Source of the DNA: Planctomycetaceae bacterium
GTDB taxonomy: Bacteria; Planctomycetota; Planctomycetia; Pirellulales; Thermoguttaceae
Assembly (NCBI GenBank): GCA_031267635.1
Contig: JAIRYX010000138.1
Coordinates: 1 to 9,231 of the forward strand
Length of the DNA stretch: 9,231 nucleotides
Reading direction: 5' to 3'
Part shown: in pieces, positions 1-7,919 of the stretch
Position numbering within the stretch: the stretch's first letter is position 1
Layout: each line of letters opens with the position of its first letter
Program-made: the position numbers and the translations under genes
Notes under the pieces: model-generated
The model's database searches: none
Seen by the model: only the letters and a program-made list of their open reading frames with translations
What the model was told of the DNA's origin: nothing

Positions 1-77
1 ACACACGTTTGTAAGGTATTGTTATACAAAAGGTTAAGTACAAATTCTCTCTCAAAAACCGACAGATTGTACCTCAT
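1..77 (-). CDS. 5' end of an unidentified gene, cut by the window edge
   Basis: An ATG at 77-75 opens a minus-strand frame that stays open to the window edge, giving 25 residues beginning MRYNLSVFEREF. The start is supported by an almost perfect Shine-Dalgarno (AAAGGAGG) a few bases upstream. The visible residues are too few to assign a family; they look like an amphipathic helical N-terminus with no signal peptide. The gene is downstream of cas13b in the same direction, about 220 bases away, so it could be co-transcribed with the effectors. In known VI-B loci the accessory genes csx27 or csx28 lie next to cas13b, but nothing visible identifies this as either. It could equally be an unrelated housekeeping gene. 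Confidence 0.6.
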   Translation of the reverse strand, partial: MRYNLSVFEREFVLNLLYNNTLQTC

Positions 78-80
78 TTG

Positions 81-90
81 AACCTCCTTT
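81..90 (-). promoter_or_regulatory. Strong Shine-Dalgarno for the edge gene
   Basis: On the minus strand this reads AAAGGAGGTT, followed by CAA and then ATG at 77. It is the best ribosome binding site in the window and is the main reason for believing the truncated gene at the left edge is real. Confidence 0.65.
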
Positions 91-121
91 CGACGTTGTT
101 TTTAAAGAGTTATCACACCGT

Positions 122-283
122 TTAAGTGTAATTTATCTTAAAAAATATTTTTGGCAATGCCTCCTTTTTCATAGTACCGCGATATTCTGAGTACCTGCAA
201 TGATTCTTATTTGAGCAAGACCTTCCGAAACTGCACCGATAGATACGCCGTTCCTTTTTTGTCTTGCCCGATAAATCAAACAT
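122..283 (-). CDS. Doubtful 53-residue ORF downstream of cas13b
   Basis: An ATG 15 bases after the cas13b stop opens a 53-codon frame starting MFDLSGKTKKERR and rich in Lys and Arg. There is no clear ribosome binding site (the upstream bases are ATTGGGTG). No family is recognised. It is listed because it fills most of the gap between cas13b and the next gene and lies in the same direction. An overlapping frame also carries a short open stretch ending near 165, so the region may be the decayed remnant of an older gene. It is more likely spurious than real. Confidence 0.15.
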   Translation of the reverse strand: MFDLSGKTKKERRIYRCSFGRSCSNKNHCRYSEYRGTMKKEALPKIFFKINYT

Positions 284-297
284 CACCCAATGATATG

Positions 298-3200
298 TTA
301 GTGCATCTCCCGTAATTCGCCAGCTTGTTTAATAACATCGTCAAACAATTGGCTCGCCAATTTCAGTACCCGATTTGCCATTGTTGCCGGTTTTCCACCT
401 GCCAACCTTTCCGGCAGCGGTTTGCCGATTAACGGATTGCGGAATTGCCGCGTCAACATTGTTGCATTAAATTCCGCAAAATCCTTGTCTTCACCGTCCG
501 TTGTTTCGTACACGAATTCAGGATAATAATGATGCGCAAAAGCATTGCGGATAATGTGCAGTGCAGTCAGTTTCTGCTTCGGAATATGCGATAATGCGTT
601 CACGACCGTTGTGAAATCAACGTACTCTTTTTCCTTGCCGTCTGCGCCAAATTTCAGAGATGGCAATTTTGTAATCACCGTTTGCTCCAATTCATGAACT
701 TTTCGGAATACGGCAAGGCGGGCTTCTTCATATTTATCCAAATCATTGCGCAGCCGTTGATAATCGAATCGGTCTGTTTTGTTAGCGGCGTGCAATAACC
801 GCAACAAAGATGGAAGCCGAATGTCGTTTGTCATACGGCGGAAGTTACCGTAATTTTTCACCTTCATTTTACCGAAAAGTGTGAGCGATAAATTGACCGC
901 CCGCTTAATTTTTTTATCAAGGGACGGCGGCTGGTCGGCAATCGTGTATTTTAATTCGAGTTCCCGCTCTTGTTCCAACAGATACCGGTTATCCGCATCG
1001 TCTCCGATTTTCTGTTCCGTAATGTCGGCAAGTTTTGCCTGACCGATTAGTCCGCCGAGCAGTTCACGGACAATGTAAAACAAGAGTATGTCTTGCAATC
1101 TACTTTGCCGATACTGTTTCAGGAATTTGTCCAGTGCGTTGATGCGAAGCGTGAATTTTTCCTGTTCAGCGGCTTTCAATGTTTTCTTTTTTGCGTTGAG
1201 TTGTTTGATGATCTCGCCGTATTTTGATTGCAAATCTGTAATGTCAAATGGGTTTTTATCCCAATCGCTGGTACAAAACAGTTTGCCGACACGTTTGAAA
1301 GGAATACTGTTGCCGTCCCATGGCAGAGCATAAAACCACTGCATTGAGTCGCCGCTCCATTCGTGATATTTTTGGATAAGGAACGTCGAATTGTTCGGCA
1401 ATTGAACGGTCTTACCATTCCGCTGAATTGTCCGTGTTTCCAATGTGGCGAATTGATGAGAAAACTTTTCGTTTTCTTTAGCAGCGTTTTCAATCAGTTC
1501 GGCAAACAAACCGCGAGGCAGATTCATCGGTTCGGCAAGCAATTTTTGCGCAAAGTTTTTGATGAATGAATTTTCTTGCTTGCGGTCATATCGCCGCTGC
1601 AATCGGCAAACGAGATGCACGTTAATAAAATCCTTCGACTTGACGGCGTCGCTAACAAACTGTATCTTTCGTTTCAGATACTTCTCAAAAAAGTGCGGCA
1701 GGGAAATTAAATCGGACTTGTTGACGAGTTCGTTCAAGAACGGATGCGGATACGCCGGATTGTCGATGAAACCCGCCCGCTTGAAAATGTTGGGTAAATC
1801 GTTTTTCGATTGATTGAACATTGCAAGATTTGCCTGCAACGCTTGGAAGTCCGGCGGCGTGAGCTTACCTTGATGCAATTTGTCCTGGTTCGGACGCTGC
1901 AACTTTATTAAGTCCTCGGCGAGAATTTTAGCGATACGACCGGCGTTAAACCGCTTCGGCGATTTGCCCGGCTTCGTATCAAACTTGCTGTCGTCCAAAA
2001 AACTTTGCAACTGTTTTTCGGTACGGATTTTCATCTGCTCTAACATAGCAATCATTTGTCGTTGAATGTCGTTTGTCCGTACCGTACCATATTTAATGAA
2101 ATGTTTCAATTCGTCCGGCAAATCGTTGTAATTGAAACTATAATCAGTGCGGAATTGCTCATCGTTTTGGAAAACGATTTTTTCGCCGTCAATGATTTTC
2201 TGCAAAAATGTATTCCAATTCTGCCGCAAACCACAGAGCAAATTTTGGGCTTCTTTCGCCTTGCCAGTAACCGCCAAGAATGTCAACTGCGGTAATTCAT
2301 AGAGCGACAGCCAGCAGTCGGGCTTCTGATTATGCGTATTTTTGCCGCTGATAGTAACGGACGGGAGTCCTCTATGCAATGCGCTGAAATACAGCCCGAT
2401 TTGCTGCCATTTGATACGATATTGCGGCAGCATATCTTGACGGTACTCTTTCGGCGGCGTTGCGTATTCTTCCGGCTCCCAGTATTTTGCGTTGGGCTTT
2501 TCTCTGTTTTCTTTGTAATCACGAATAGCGTCTTGTATCCGTTGAAACGTCAGAAGGCGTTTTCCGAGTCGGCGTTCAGACATTTGTGTTCCATCAATGA
2601 GTCCTTTATCATAGCAGTCGAAAAAGTAGTTGCCTAGATCAATATGGAATCCCATACCATTGAATTTTGCGGTTCGGTCAAGGTAATTCAGCGCCAGCGT
2701 TGCAAAGCGGTTTTCATGTCTTCGGCTCTGCCGTTTGAAAAGCCGTTCATCGTCCACATCGTCGTTTTCACCGATATTGATGCGAAAACGTCCCTGATTT
2801 TCTTTACTCAACAACTCGAATAGTTCAGCGGGGCATTTATGCAATTCAACAAGAGCGTCCATACCGAGTGTTTTTGGTGTTGTTTCGTCTGCTGTTTGCA
2901 TGCGGTTTTTCGGCAAACGAATCGTTGTCGTTTGATATGCTTTCAACGCTGCAACGGCTTTGTCGGTATTTTTACCTTCGGGCTGGTCAAGTTGCGCAAA
3001 CATTAACGCAATGTATTTTGGCTCAAGGAATAGCGATACGAAGAATGCCAAGCCACGCTCTGTAAAAACAGGCACATCGGAATTGTCTTCATCTTTGTTA
3101 AAGAATCGGCAGGTGAATTTAGGATTCTCTTTTTGACCGATTTTCTTACGAAGGCACTGCATTACTGTTTCATTATATCCGAACCGTTGTTTGAGCAAAC

Positions 3201-3765
3201 GCAGATTGTACGTCCAGATGTTATCGAGATTGTGCAGGTATTCGTGAACTTTGTTCGGATATTTTTCATTGCCGTTTTTATCGAAAAGCTGAAAGGCAGC
3301 GGGGGCGTGAAAATGATGTGTGTAGTAATTGCGCAACAAGTAAAGCAACTCGGCATAATAACACAAAGCATCGGCAACACCTTCGGGTGAAAGAGCATAT
3401 TCCATGCGTTTTTCGATTTCGGCGATTTGGGCTTGTGTGAGGTCATCCTTGTCCTTAATAGGCGTTTCGTTAAATTTTTCGATGATACGCAGGAACGGCA
3501 GATGTCGCAGCAATGCACGGATGATTTTGCGTTTGCGGTCAACATTACCCCTTGGGTCTTTGAGTTGCGCAACAATTGCCGAACCTACAATCGGACGTAC
3601 ATCGTCGTCTTGCAGTAGTGTATCTGTATCGCTGCCGGCTACGGCTGTTATATCTTTTCGCGGAAACTGCTTGCCGAGGAATTGGACAACGGCAAGCAAA
3701 TTATTTGCTGCCATTCCAAAGTGCATCGCCCAAAAAGCTTTGTCTTGTGAACTTGTAACGTTCAT
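298..3765 (-). CDS. cas13b: Cas13b, type VI-B CRISPR RNA-guided RNase
   Basis: Single effector that binds a crRNA, pairs with target RNA and then cleaves RNA through two HEPN domains; in known members it also processes its own crRNA. The 1155 residues are normal for Cas13b (about 1100-1200). The HEPN motifs sit near the two ends, as is diagnostic for this subtype: RNYYTH at R145-H150 and RNAFAH at R1073-H1078, both complete. Blocks shared with Prevotella Cas13b as I remember it include HFGMAANNL near residue 15, GLAFFVSLFL (238-247), RRHENRF (348-354), FHIDLGNYFF (373-382), AGRIAKILAEDL (608-619), YPHPFL (672-677) and NLPRGLF (748-754). The start is set by GAAAGGA at 3773-3779, seven bases before ATG. 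No csx27 or csx28 is recognisable beside it. It lies about 720 bases downstream of cas13d on the same strand and may be transcribed with it or from its own leader. The subtype is secure; activity is inferred from intact motifs. Confidence 0.96.
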   Translation of the reverse strand: MNVTSSQDKAFWAMHFGMAANNLLAVVQFLGKQFPRKDITAVAGSDTDTLLQDDDVRPIVGSAIVAQLKDPRGNVDRKRKIIRALLRHLPFLRIIEKFNETPIKDKDDLTQAQIAEIEKRMEYALSPEGVADALCYYAELLYLLRNYYTHHFHAPAAFQLFDKNGNEKYPNKVHEYLHNLDNIWTYNLRLLKQRFGYNETVMQCLRKKIGQKENPKFTCRFFNKDEDNSDVPVFTERGLAFFVSLFLEPKYIALMFAQLDQPEGKNTDKAVAALKAYQTTTIRLPKNRMQTADETTPKTLGMDALVELHKCPAELFELLSKENQGRFRINIGENDDVDDERLFKRQSRRHENRFATLALNYLDRTAKFNGMGFHIDLGNYFFDCYDKGLIDGTQMSERRLGKRLLTFQRIQDAIRDYKENREKPNAKYWEPEEYATPPKEYRQDMLPQYRIKWQQIGLYFSALHRGLPSVTISGKNTHNQKPDCWLSLYELPQLTFLAVTGKAKEAQNLLCGLRQNWNTFLQKIIDGEKIVFQNDEQFRTDYSFNYNDLPDELKHFIKYGTVRTNDIQRQMIAMLEQMKIRTEKQLQSFLDDSKFDTKPGKSPKRFNAGRIAKILAEDLIKLQRPNQDKLHQGKLTPPDFQALQANLAMFNQSKNDLPNIFKRAGFIDNPAYPHPFLNELVNKSDLISLPHFFEKYLKRKIQFVSDAVKSKDFINVHLVCRLQRRYDRKQENSFIKNFAQKLLAEPMNLPRGLFAELIENAAKENEKFSHQFATLETRTIQRNGKTVQLPNNSTFLIQKYHEWSGDSMQWFYALPWDGNSIPFKRVGKLFCTSDWDKNPFDITDLQSKYGEIIKQLNAKKKTLKAAEQEKFTLRINALDKFLKQYRQSRLQDILLFYIVRELLGGLIGQAKLADITEQKIGDDADNRYLLEQERELELKYTIADQPPSLDKKIKRAVNLSLTLFGKMKVKNYGNFRRMTNDIRLPSLLRLLHAANKTDRFDYQRLRNDLDKYEEARLAVFRKVHELEQTVITKLPSLKFGADGKEKEYVDFTTVVNALSHIPKQKLTALHIIRNAFAHHYYPEFVYETTDGEDKDFAEFNATMLTRQFRNPLIGKPLPERLAGGKPATMANRVLKLASQLFDDVIKQAGELREMH

Positions 3766-3961
3766 AAAATTTTCCTTTCAATTATTTTTTTTTGAAATAT
3801 ATACTCAAACTGTTTTAAACCCCCGAAACTACAGTAAACCTGCAACGCAGAGCGTTGGGCAATCGCAACAACGTGAAGCGGTTGTTCAAGGACAAAACTC
3901 TATCGCCCATATCGGCTATGATATACTGAAACTTATTTACTCATGTTACGCATGAGCTATC
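3766..3961 (-). other. cas13b leader region
   Basis: Non-coding stretch directly upstream of cas13b. Reading toward the gene it holds a GC-richer part with small hairpins, then an AT-rich tract containing TATATATTT, a run of nine A bases and the ribosome binding site GAAAGGA. The AT-rich tract is a plausible promoter -10 area, but no convincing paired -35 box is visible. At its upstream end a perfect CTCATG/CATGAG hairpin (3940-3956) abuts the inverted-repeat element. A 35-base segment at 3811-3845 has CRISPR-repeat-like ends on the minus strand (GTTGCAGG...GTTTAAAAC) but occurs once only and lacks the expected internal stem. Confidence 0.35.
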
Positions 3962-4343
3962 GTAACTATTCAGCCGCTCCAACCCAATAAATCCGCCCTG
4001 GGCGTCTGAATATACTCATTGCACTTGAATTTTCAGTTTTATGAAAGGAGATTAAACCGGATTTTACGGTATAACGGCGTCAGTGAAAACCGAAATTTCA
4101 AGTGTAAGGAGTCTAGTTATCCGAAAGATTTTACTATGGCAACCCTTATTTATCAAGTTTCCCTTAGTAGCCGATATAGCCCCTAAATGCGCCCTTATGC
4201 CCTTATGTTTAGATCCTTGATTGTTACCAAACCAATTGGAACGAAAAATAAGGGCGGCAATAATCATATGTTCCGGTAAAATTGACGGTAACTATTCCGT
4301 TGTCCTGTGCGGATTTATTTGGGTTGGGCAACTGAATAGTTAC
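3962..4343. repeat. 382-bp element with 35-bp terminal inverted repeats (MITE-like or structured RNA)
   Basis: The left end (3962-3996, beginning GTAACTATTCAG) is the imperfect inverse of the right end (4309-4343, ending CTGAATAGTTAC). The outer 12 bases are identical and the inner 11 bases (GCGGATTTATT) are also identical. Inside are further nested stems: 4022-4040 with 4086-4104 (19 bases, few mismatches), CCCTTATTT at 4143-4151 with its inverse at 4246-4254, and a right-end hairpin pairing 4288-4305 with 4326-4343. No transposase is encoded and no clear target-site duplication is seen. A 67-codon minus-strand frame (4064-4267) lies inside, has no ribosome binding site and is probably not a gene. 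The form fits a non-autonomous insertion element; a folded non-coding RNA is the alternative. Confidence 0.7.
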
Positions 4344-4486
4344 AGTATTTTATAAATCAATCCTTCCCCAAAATATGAAATAAGCAAAAATTTTTCAATT
4401 AAAATCACATAATTTATGACTCAAACCAGCAAATTCAGAGATGACGGCATCGTTACATTTTTTGTGCGGCAATGGAGACGTTACTG
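4344..4486. other. Short AT-rich spacer downstream of cas13d
   Basis: Separates the inverted-repeat element from the cas13d stop codon. It has no convincing gene and no hairpin-plus-T-tract terminator, so transcripts from cas13d might continue through the element into cas13b. It contains TATGAAATAA (4374-4383) and CATAATTTATGA (4408-4419), both also present within the palindrome upstream of cas13d. Confidence 0.4.
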
Positions 4487-7399
4487 TTATTTTTTCTTTT
4501 CCTCATCTTTTTGTTTCCATTTAGCAGCCAATTCCTTACCGGATTCGCTGTCTTCATCGAATAACGCTTCAGTCGTTAAATTTTTGTATCGCGGCAGATT
4601 GTAGGCAAGCGAAACATAAGCGTATTTGATAAAATTCTCGCACGGTGAATGATATTGATTGAGTTTTTCCGGCAAATCACCGAGTTGCAAACTCTTGTCT
4701 TCACATAATATTTTTTGCAACACAAAGTGATAGAGTTGAAAATACGAGGTCATCTTGGACGGAGCAAATTCGGCAACATATTGGTCGAGTTTCGTCAACA
4801 CGTTCAAGTGTTCGGCGTGATTGCGGCATTGCGTCAACAACCAACCGGTCGAATGTACGTCTTTTGCTTCGGCAATGTTCTTGCGCAGTATCTCGTTCCA
4901 TTTTTTCGTGTAATGCCATTTACCTGCACGAGTATCAAGAAACTTGAACAATGCCTTTTTGTTTTCGGTATCCGAAAGATTCGGATTGGGAATGTATCGC
5001 TTCTCGTCGTCTTTGTCGAGAAAATACTCGGTAAGAGCAAAATTATTGTCATAATTACCGAACTTCCAGCCGTCTTTCGGTATATTTAGTTTTTGCTTAA
5101 ACATTTCGTGGTCTCTCTCGAAAGCCGCAAACGCAATATAATATCTTGCATTTGTTTTGACAAGATTTTTAACAGCAATAAAAGCAACGGTCAGATAGAG
5201 TCCGACAAGTCCTTTGAGTTGTTGGATTTCTACGTTCTTGCGCCCGGGGTTTCTTGAAGCGTCAATGATTTTATCCTTGCTGTTGACAAACGTATTGAAC
5301 GAAAAACCAGCAAGTTTATTGGTCAAAGCGTCGATTTTTCCCTGCAAATCAGCGTTTTCGGTCAAGCCGAGATTTTTGTAATACTTGTCAATTTGTTCGG
5401 AATGAATCGAATTCGGGTCGTGCGATTTTCCTGCCATTGCAATTCGGGACAGAACATAACGGACAATGGTTTTGTTCTGCATCAAAGCCCGCACCGTTTC
5501 CGGCTTGGTATAACGGACAAGATACTGAAACCGATTGGATTCAATTACGTTACCGGCAATGAAGTTGCGGAAAGGATTGATGTCTTTCGATTTTGATTTG
5601 TCGCCTGTCAAAACGTTTGCTTCGAGCCATTTGTTAAACGTTTCGTTATCTTTCACGAATTCGTCCTCGCAGCCGAGCGTTTTAATAGCGGCTTTGTAGA
5701 GTTCCCGCTTTGCATCGGACATATCCCCTTTCATCTTACCGATGCTGACAAGAAAGCGGAGTTCTTGGGCAATACGTCCGGCCCGTTTGCAATCGTTGTC
5801 ATTGAAAAGCCCGTATCCGTCGGTGAATTTGACCGGTTTTCCTAGTTCTTTGAGCGTGTCGATAAACGATTGAATGTTCTCGAACTTGTTAATGTACGCC
5901 GAGAGCAATTCGTTGATTTCTTTGCCGTCCAAGAAGTTGCAAAGAAGGGAAAGGAGTTTAACAAAGGGAACATTAGAACGGGTAAGTTTGGAAACTTCGT
6001 TGTCGAGTTCATATCCCAACGGTTCGGAATCGAAGGCAGGAAAGGTGCCGTTGAACTTTTTGTAGAACGGCACGAGGAGAGATTTAGTTTTTTCCCAAAC
6101 GGCATCGGCAAAATTTTGATACAGAGTTTCTTTTCCTGCTTCGTCGGAGGTTTCCCGCAAAGCACTGACCATTTTTATCAGTTCCGCTGAATCCTTCACT
6201 TCCCTGAACAAAAGAAAATCGGTGATGGCATAAATCTTGGAGCGATAGGAATCATGCATTGTGTCTTTGATTTCCGGCTGATACCCGCCTTCATATCGTA
6301 TCACTCCATTTTCTTCTATTCTCTTTCCAAAGAGCATCACTTCCCGCAGATGTTTCATATTCACACCGAGATTTTTACCCTCTTTGAGAATATTGAAACG
6401 GAAATATTCCTCAATGATATGCTCGTCCTCTTCCTTGTGAGTTGCGTTGAGGATTTTGAATAGAATTCGCAAGTTGATCTTCGAGTGGTCAAGAAAATCC
6501 TTGTTGATTGCGTCAATCCGTTTGCGGTAAAGGTTATCAACGATGGTTTCGAGTACATCAATCGGTTTTCCCTTGGTATCGTAAGTTCGGCTCACGAGAA
6601 CGTCTTTCTTAATGTTGAGTTTCTTCCATAATTTTTCGCCGCTTGAAAAGATGGCTACCGAGTCCTTAAAATGTGCGGTGCATTGCCGCACCGCACCGAG
6701 AATACCGAGAGCGCGTATGTTATGGTTGAAAGCGGACTCGATTTTATCGCTATTCGTAACTAAATCTTTCTTATTTTTTTTCTCTTTTGGCGGAATGACG
6801 AACGCTTCGCCAAAGAAGCCGAGATAGGAAATCATCTTTTGCAGCGCTGCTTTCTGCTTTTTGTGTCCCAAACCGACAATGTCCGGTTCTTCTTCTGTAA
6901 CTTCCACGCCTTTGTCGTTTTTATATTTTATTTTCCAATTTGGACGCAGATTATTCACGGCGTAGATAATATCGGTAACGTACAGCCCAAGAATCTTCTG
7001 AATATCGAGAATGTTGTAAATGATTTGGATTCGGATGTTATCTTTTGGAAATTCTCTGCCGAAAAATTCTATTTCAAGTTGTGATTTGAGTTTCAGATAA
7101 TCTTCGCCTGCACGTTCGGCGGGATTGGCAATGATTGCTTCAAGCGGCTTGCCTTCTACTGTTCCAAGAATATCAATACCACGTTTTTTACCTTCCGACA
7201 AAATCTTCCGTGCAGTGATATTTCGTTCCTCGTCTTTTTGTTCGAGGTTTGAACCGGTGGTGTCGGTCTTGATGGCAACACGGGCATCGTTCCCTTTACC
7301 AAAGGCAGTGATAGCAATTTGCGCGTCCCCATACAAGAGAACGGATTTAATACCAAGACGTTTGGCATTGGTTTTCTTTTGGTTGTTGTTATTGGACAT
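4487..7399 (-). CDS. cas13d: Cas13d, type VI-D CRISPR RNA-guided RNase
   Basis: Compact RNA-guided RNase with the VI-D domain order: N-terminal domain, HEPN1, two helical domains, HEPN2. The 970 residues fit the family (about 920-970). HEPN1 has RQCTAH at R238-H243 and HEPN2 has RNHAEH at R859-H864; the catalytic pairs of Ruminococcus Cas13d are R239/H244 and R858/H863, so the spacing is nearly identical. Blocks shared with that protein as I recall it: NILDIQKIL (129-137), YAVNN (146-150), LGFFGEAF (193-200), YFRFNILKEGKNLG (332-345), LREVML (351-356), FLDGKEINELL (489-499), NKFENIQSF (504-512), SYFQLYHFVLQKIL (885-898) and PRYKNLTTEALFD (936-948). It ends in a charged Lys/Glu tail. The start is set by AAGGAA at 7407-7412, seven bases before ATG. 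No WYL-domain partner, frequent beside cas13d, is present. The subtype is secure; finding it beside cas13b is the unusual point. Confidence 0.97.
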   Translation of the reverse strand: MSNNNNQKKTNAKRLGIKSVLLYGDAQIAITAFGKGNDARVAIKTDTTGSNLEQKDEERNITARKILSEGKKRGIDILGTVEGKPLEAIIANPAERAGEDYLKLKSQLEIEFFGREFPKDNIRIQIIYNILDIQKILGLYVTDIIYAVNNLRPNWKIKYKNDKGVEVTEEEPDIVGLGHKKQKAALQKMISYLGFFGEAFVIPPKEKKNKKDLVTNSDKIESAFNHNIRALGILGAVRQCTAHFKDSVAIFSSGEKLWKKLNIKKDVLVSRTYDTKGKPIDVLETIVDNLYRKRIDAINKDFLDHSKINLRILFKILNATHKEEDEHIIEEYFRFNILKEGKNLGVNMKHLREVMLFGKRIEENGVIRYEGGYQPEIKDTMHDSYRSKIYAITDFLLFREVKDSAELIKMVSALRETSDEAGKETLYQNFADAVWEKTKSLLVPFYKKFNGTFPAFDSEPLGYELDNEVSKLTRSNVPFVKLLSLLCNFLDGKEINELLSAYINKFENIQSFIDTLKELGKPVKFTDGYGLFNDNDCKRAGRIAQELRFLVSIGKMKGDMSDAKRELYKAAIKTLGCEDEFVKDNETFNKWLEANVLTGDKSKSKDINPFRNFIAGNVIESNRFQYLVRYTKPETVRALMQNKTIVRYVLSRIAMAGKSHDPNSIHSEQIDKYYKNLGLTENADLQGKIDALTNKLAGFSFNTFVNSKDKIIDASRNPGRKNVEIQQLKGLVGLYLTVAFIAVKNLVKTNARYYIAFAAFERDHEMFKQKLNIPKDGWKFGNYDNNFALTEYFLDKDDEKRYIPNPNLSDTENKKALFKFLDTRAGKWHYTKKWNEILRKNIAEAKDVHSTGWLLTQCRNHAEHLNVLTKLDQYVAEFAPSKMTSYFQLYHFVLQKILCEDKSLQLGDLPEKLNQYHSPCENFIKYAYVSLAYNLPRYKNLTTEALFDEDSESGKELAAKWKQKDEEKKK

Positions 7400-7445
7400 A
7401 ATATTGTTCCTTGAAAAAAAAGGGTTGAAAAATGTTAAGGGTAAT

Positions 7446-7468
7446 TTATTTCATAAATTATGAAATAA
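7446..7468. promoter_or_regulatory. Perfect palindrome upstream of cas13d, candidate operator
   Basis: TTATTTCATAA, a single A, then TTATGAAATAA: two perfect 11-base arms centred at 7457, 47 to 69 bases before the cas13d start codon. The position and symmetry suit a dimeric regulator's binding site or an AT-rich hairpin in the 5' leader. No regulator gene lies in the window. The AT-only core raises the odds of chance symmetry. Confidence 0.35.
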
Positions 7469-7608
7469 TTGTTTATTTTGAGAGATTTTTATTATGATAC
7501 TGTTAAAGCGTAAACCTTTGGCGTTTATTCGCAATCAAAACAATTTGTTGCCTTTCTCAATAATCATAAGTTTCAAATTTACTCTTTCTGACAATAAAAA
7601 TCAAATTT

Positions 7609-7797
7609 ATGAATTTACACGATTTTTTAACGACAATTGAAAACTCCATCATTAATGTGAATGTTCTGATTTTTGGCGGCATTGTTATTGGAAATCTTTT
7701 ATCATTTCACAAAAAAGTTACTGATGGAAGTTTTAAAAATAATTATATTCGATTGTTGTTTGTCTTTAAATTTGTCATATTTTTTGATTTGGTTTAA
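7609..7797 (+). CDS. Doubtful 62-residue membrane peptide
   Basis: Plus-strand frame starting MNLHDFLTTIE with one hydrophobic stretch (about residues 17-33, VNVLIFGGIVIGNLLSF) and a second hydrophobic, Phe-rich C-terminus. It would be the only plus-strand gene in the window and diverges from cas13d. No ribosome binding site precedes the ATG, unlike the convincing genes here, and the AT-rich composition alone favours hydrophobic codons. No family is recognised. Probably spurious; a small membrane protein cannot be excluded. Confidence 0.2.
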   Translation: MNLHDFLTTIENSIINVNVLIFGGIVIGNLLSFHKKVTDGSFKNNYIRLLFVFKFVIFFDLV

Positions 7798-7860
7798 GTT
7801 TGAAATACGGGAATAATTACGGTAAACGTTTAATGTCATATTGTACTATAATTTTTCATA

Positions 7861-7919
7861 AAGAAAATCGGTAGCGGTAAATCAGGAAACTGGTTTTCAT
7901 AGAATCCTGATTTTACCGC
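7861..7919 (-). terminator. Probable intrinsic terminator of the glycine-rich gene
   Basis: The segments 7874-7887 (GCGGTAAATCAGGA) and 7905-7919 (TCCTGATTTTACCGC) pair perfectly apart from one bulged base, around a 17-base loop. On the minus strand the stem begins about ten bases after the stop codon at 7930 and is followed by TACCGATTTTCTTT. The T-tract is interrupted, so efficiency is uncertain. Confidence 0.55.

Noticed and set aside
298..3765. Classification of the first effector as Cas13a or a compact Cas13bt/Cas13X form
   Set aside because: The HEPN motifs near the two termini and the 1155-residue length fit standard Cas13b. Cas13a has its first HEPN motif mid-protein, and the compact forms are about 775-800 residues.
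3404..3955. 183-codon plus-strand frame running antisense to the 5' end of cas13b and into its leader
   Set aside because: It lies opposite the conserved HEPN1 coding region, has no ribosome binding site, and its open length follows from the codon structure of cas13b.
4064..4267. 67-codon minus-strand frame inside the inverted-repeat element
   Set aside because: No ribosome binding site, and the sequence is explained by the nested inverted repeats. Repeat elements often give such spurious frames.
7500..7535. Weak TAAAC/GTTTA hairpin in the cas13d upstream spacer considered as a terminator or array remnant
   Set aside because: Only about five base pairs, no T-tract and no second copy; expected by chance in this AT-rich stretch.
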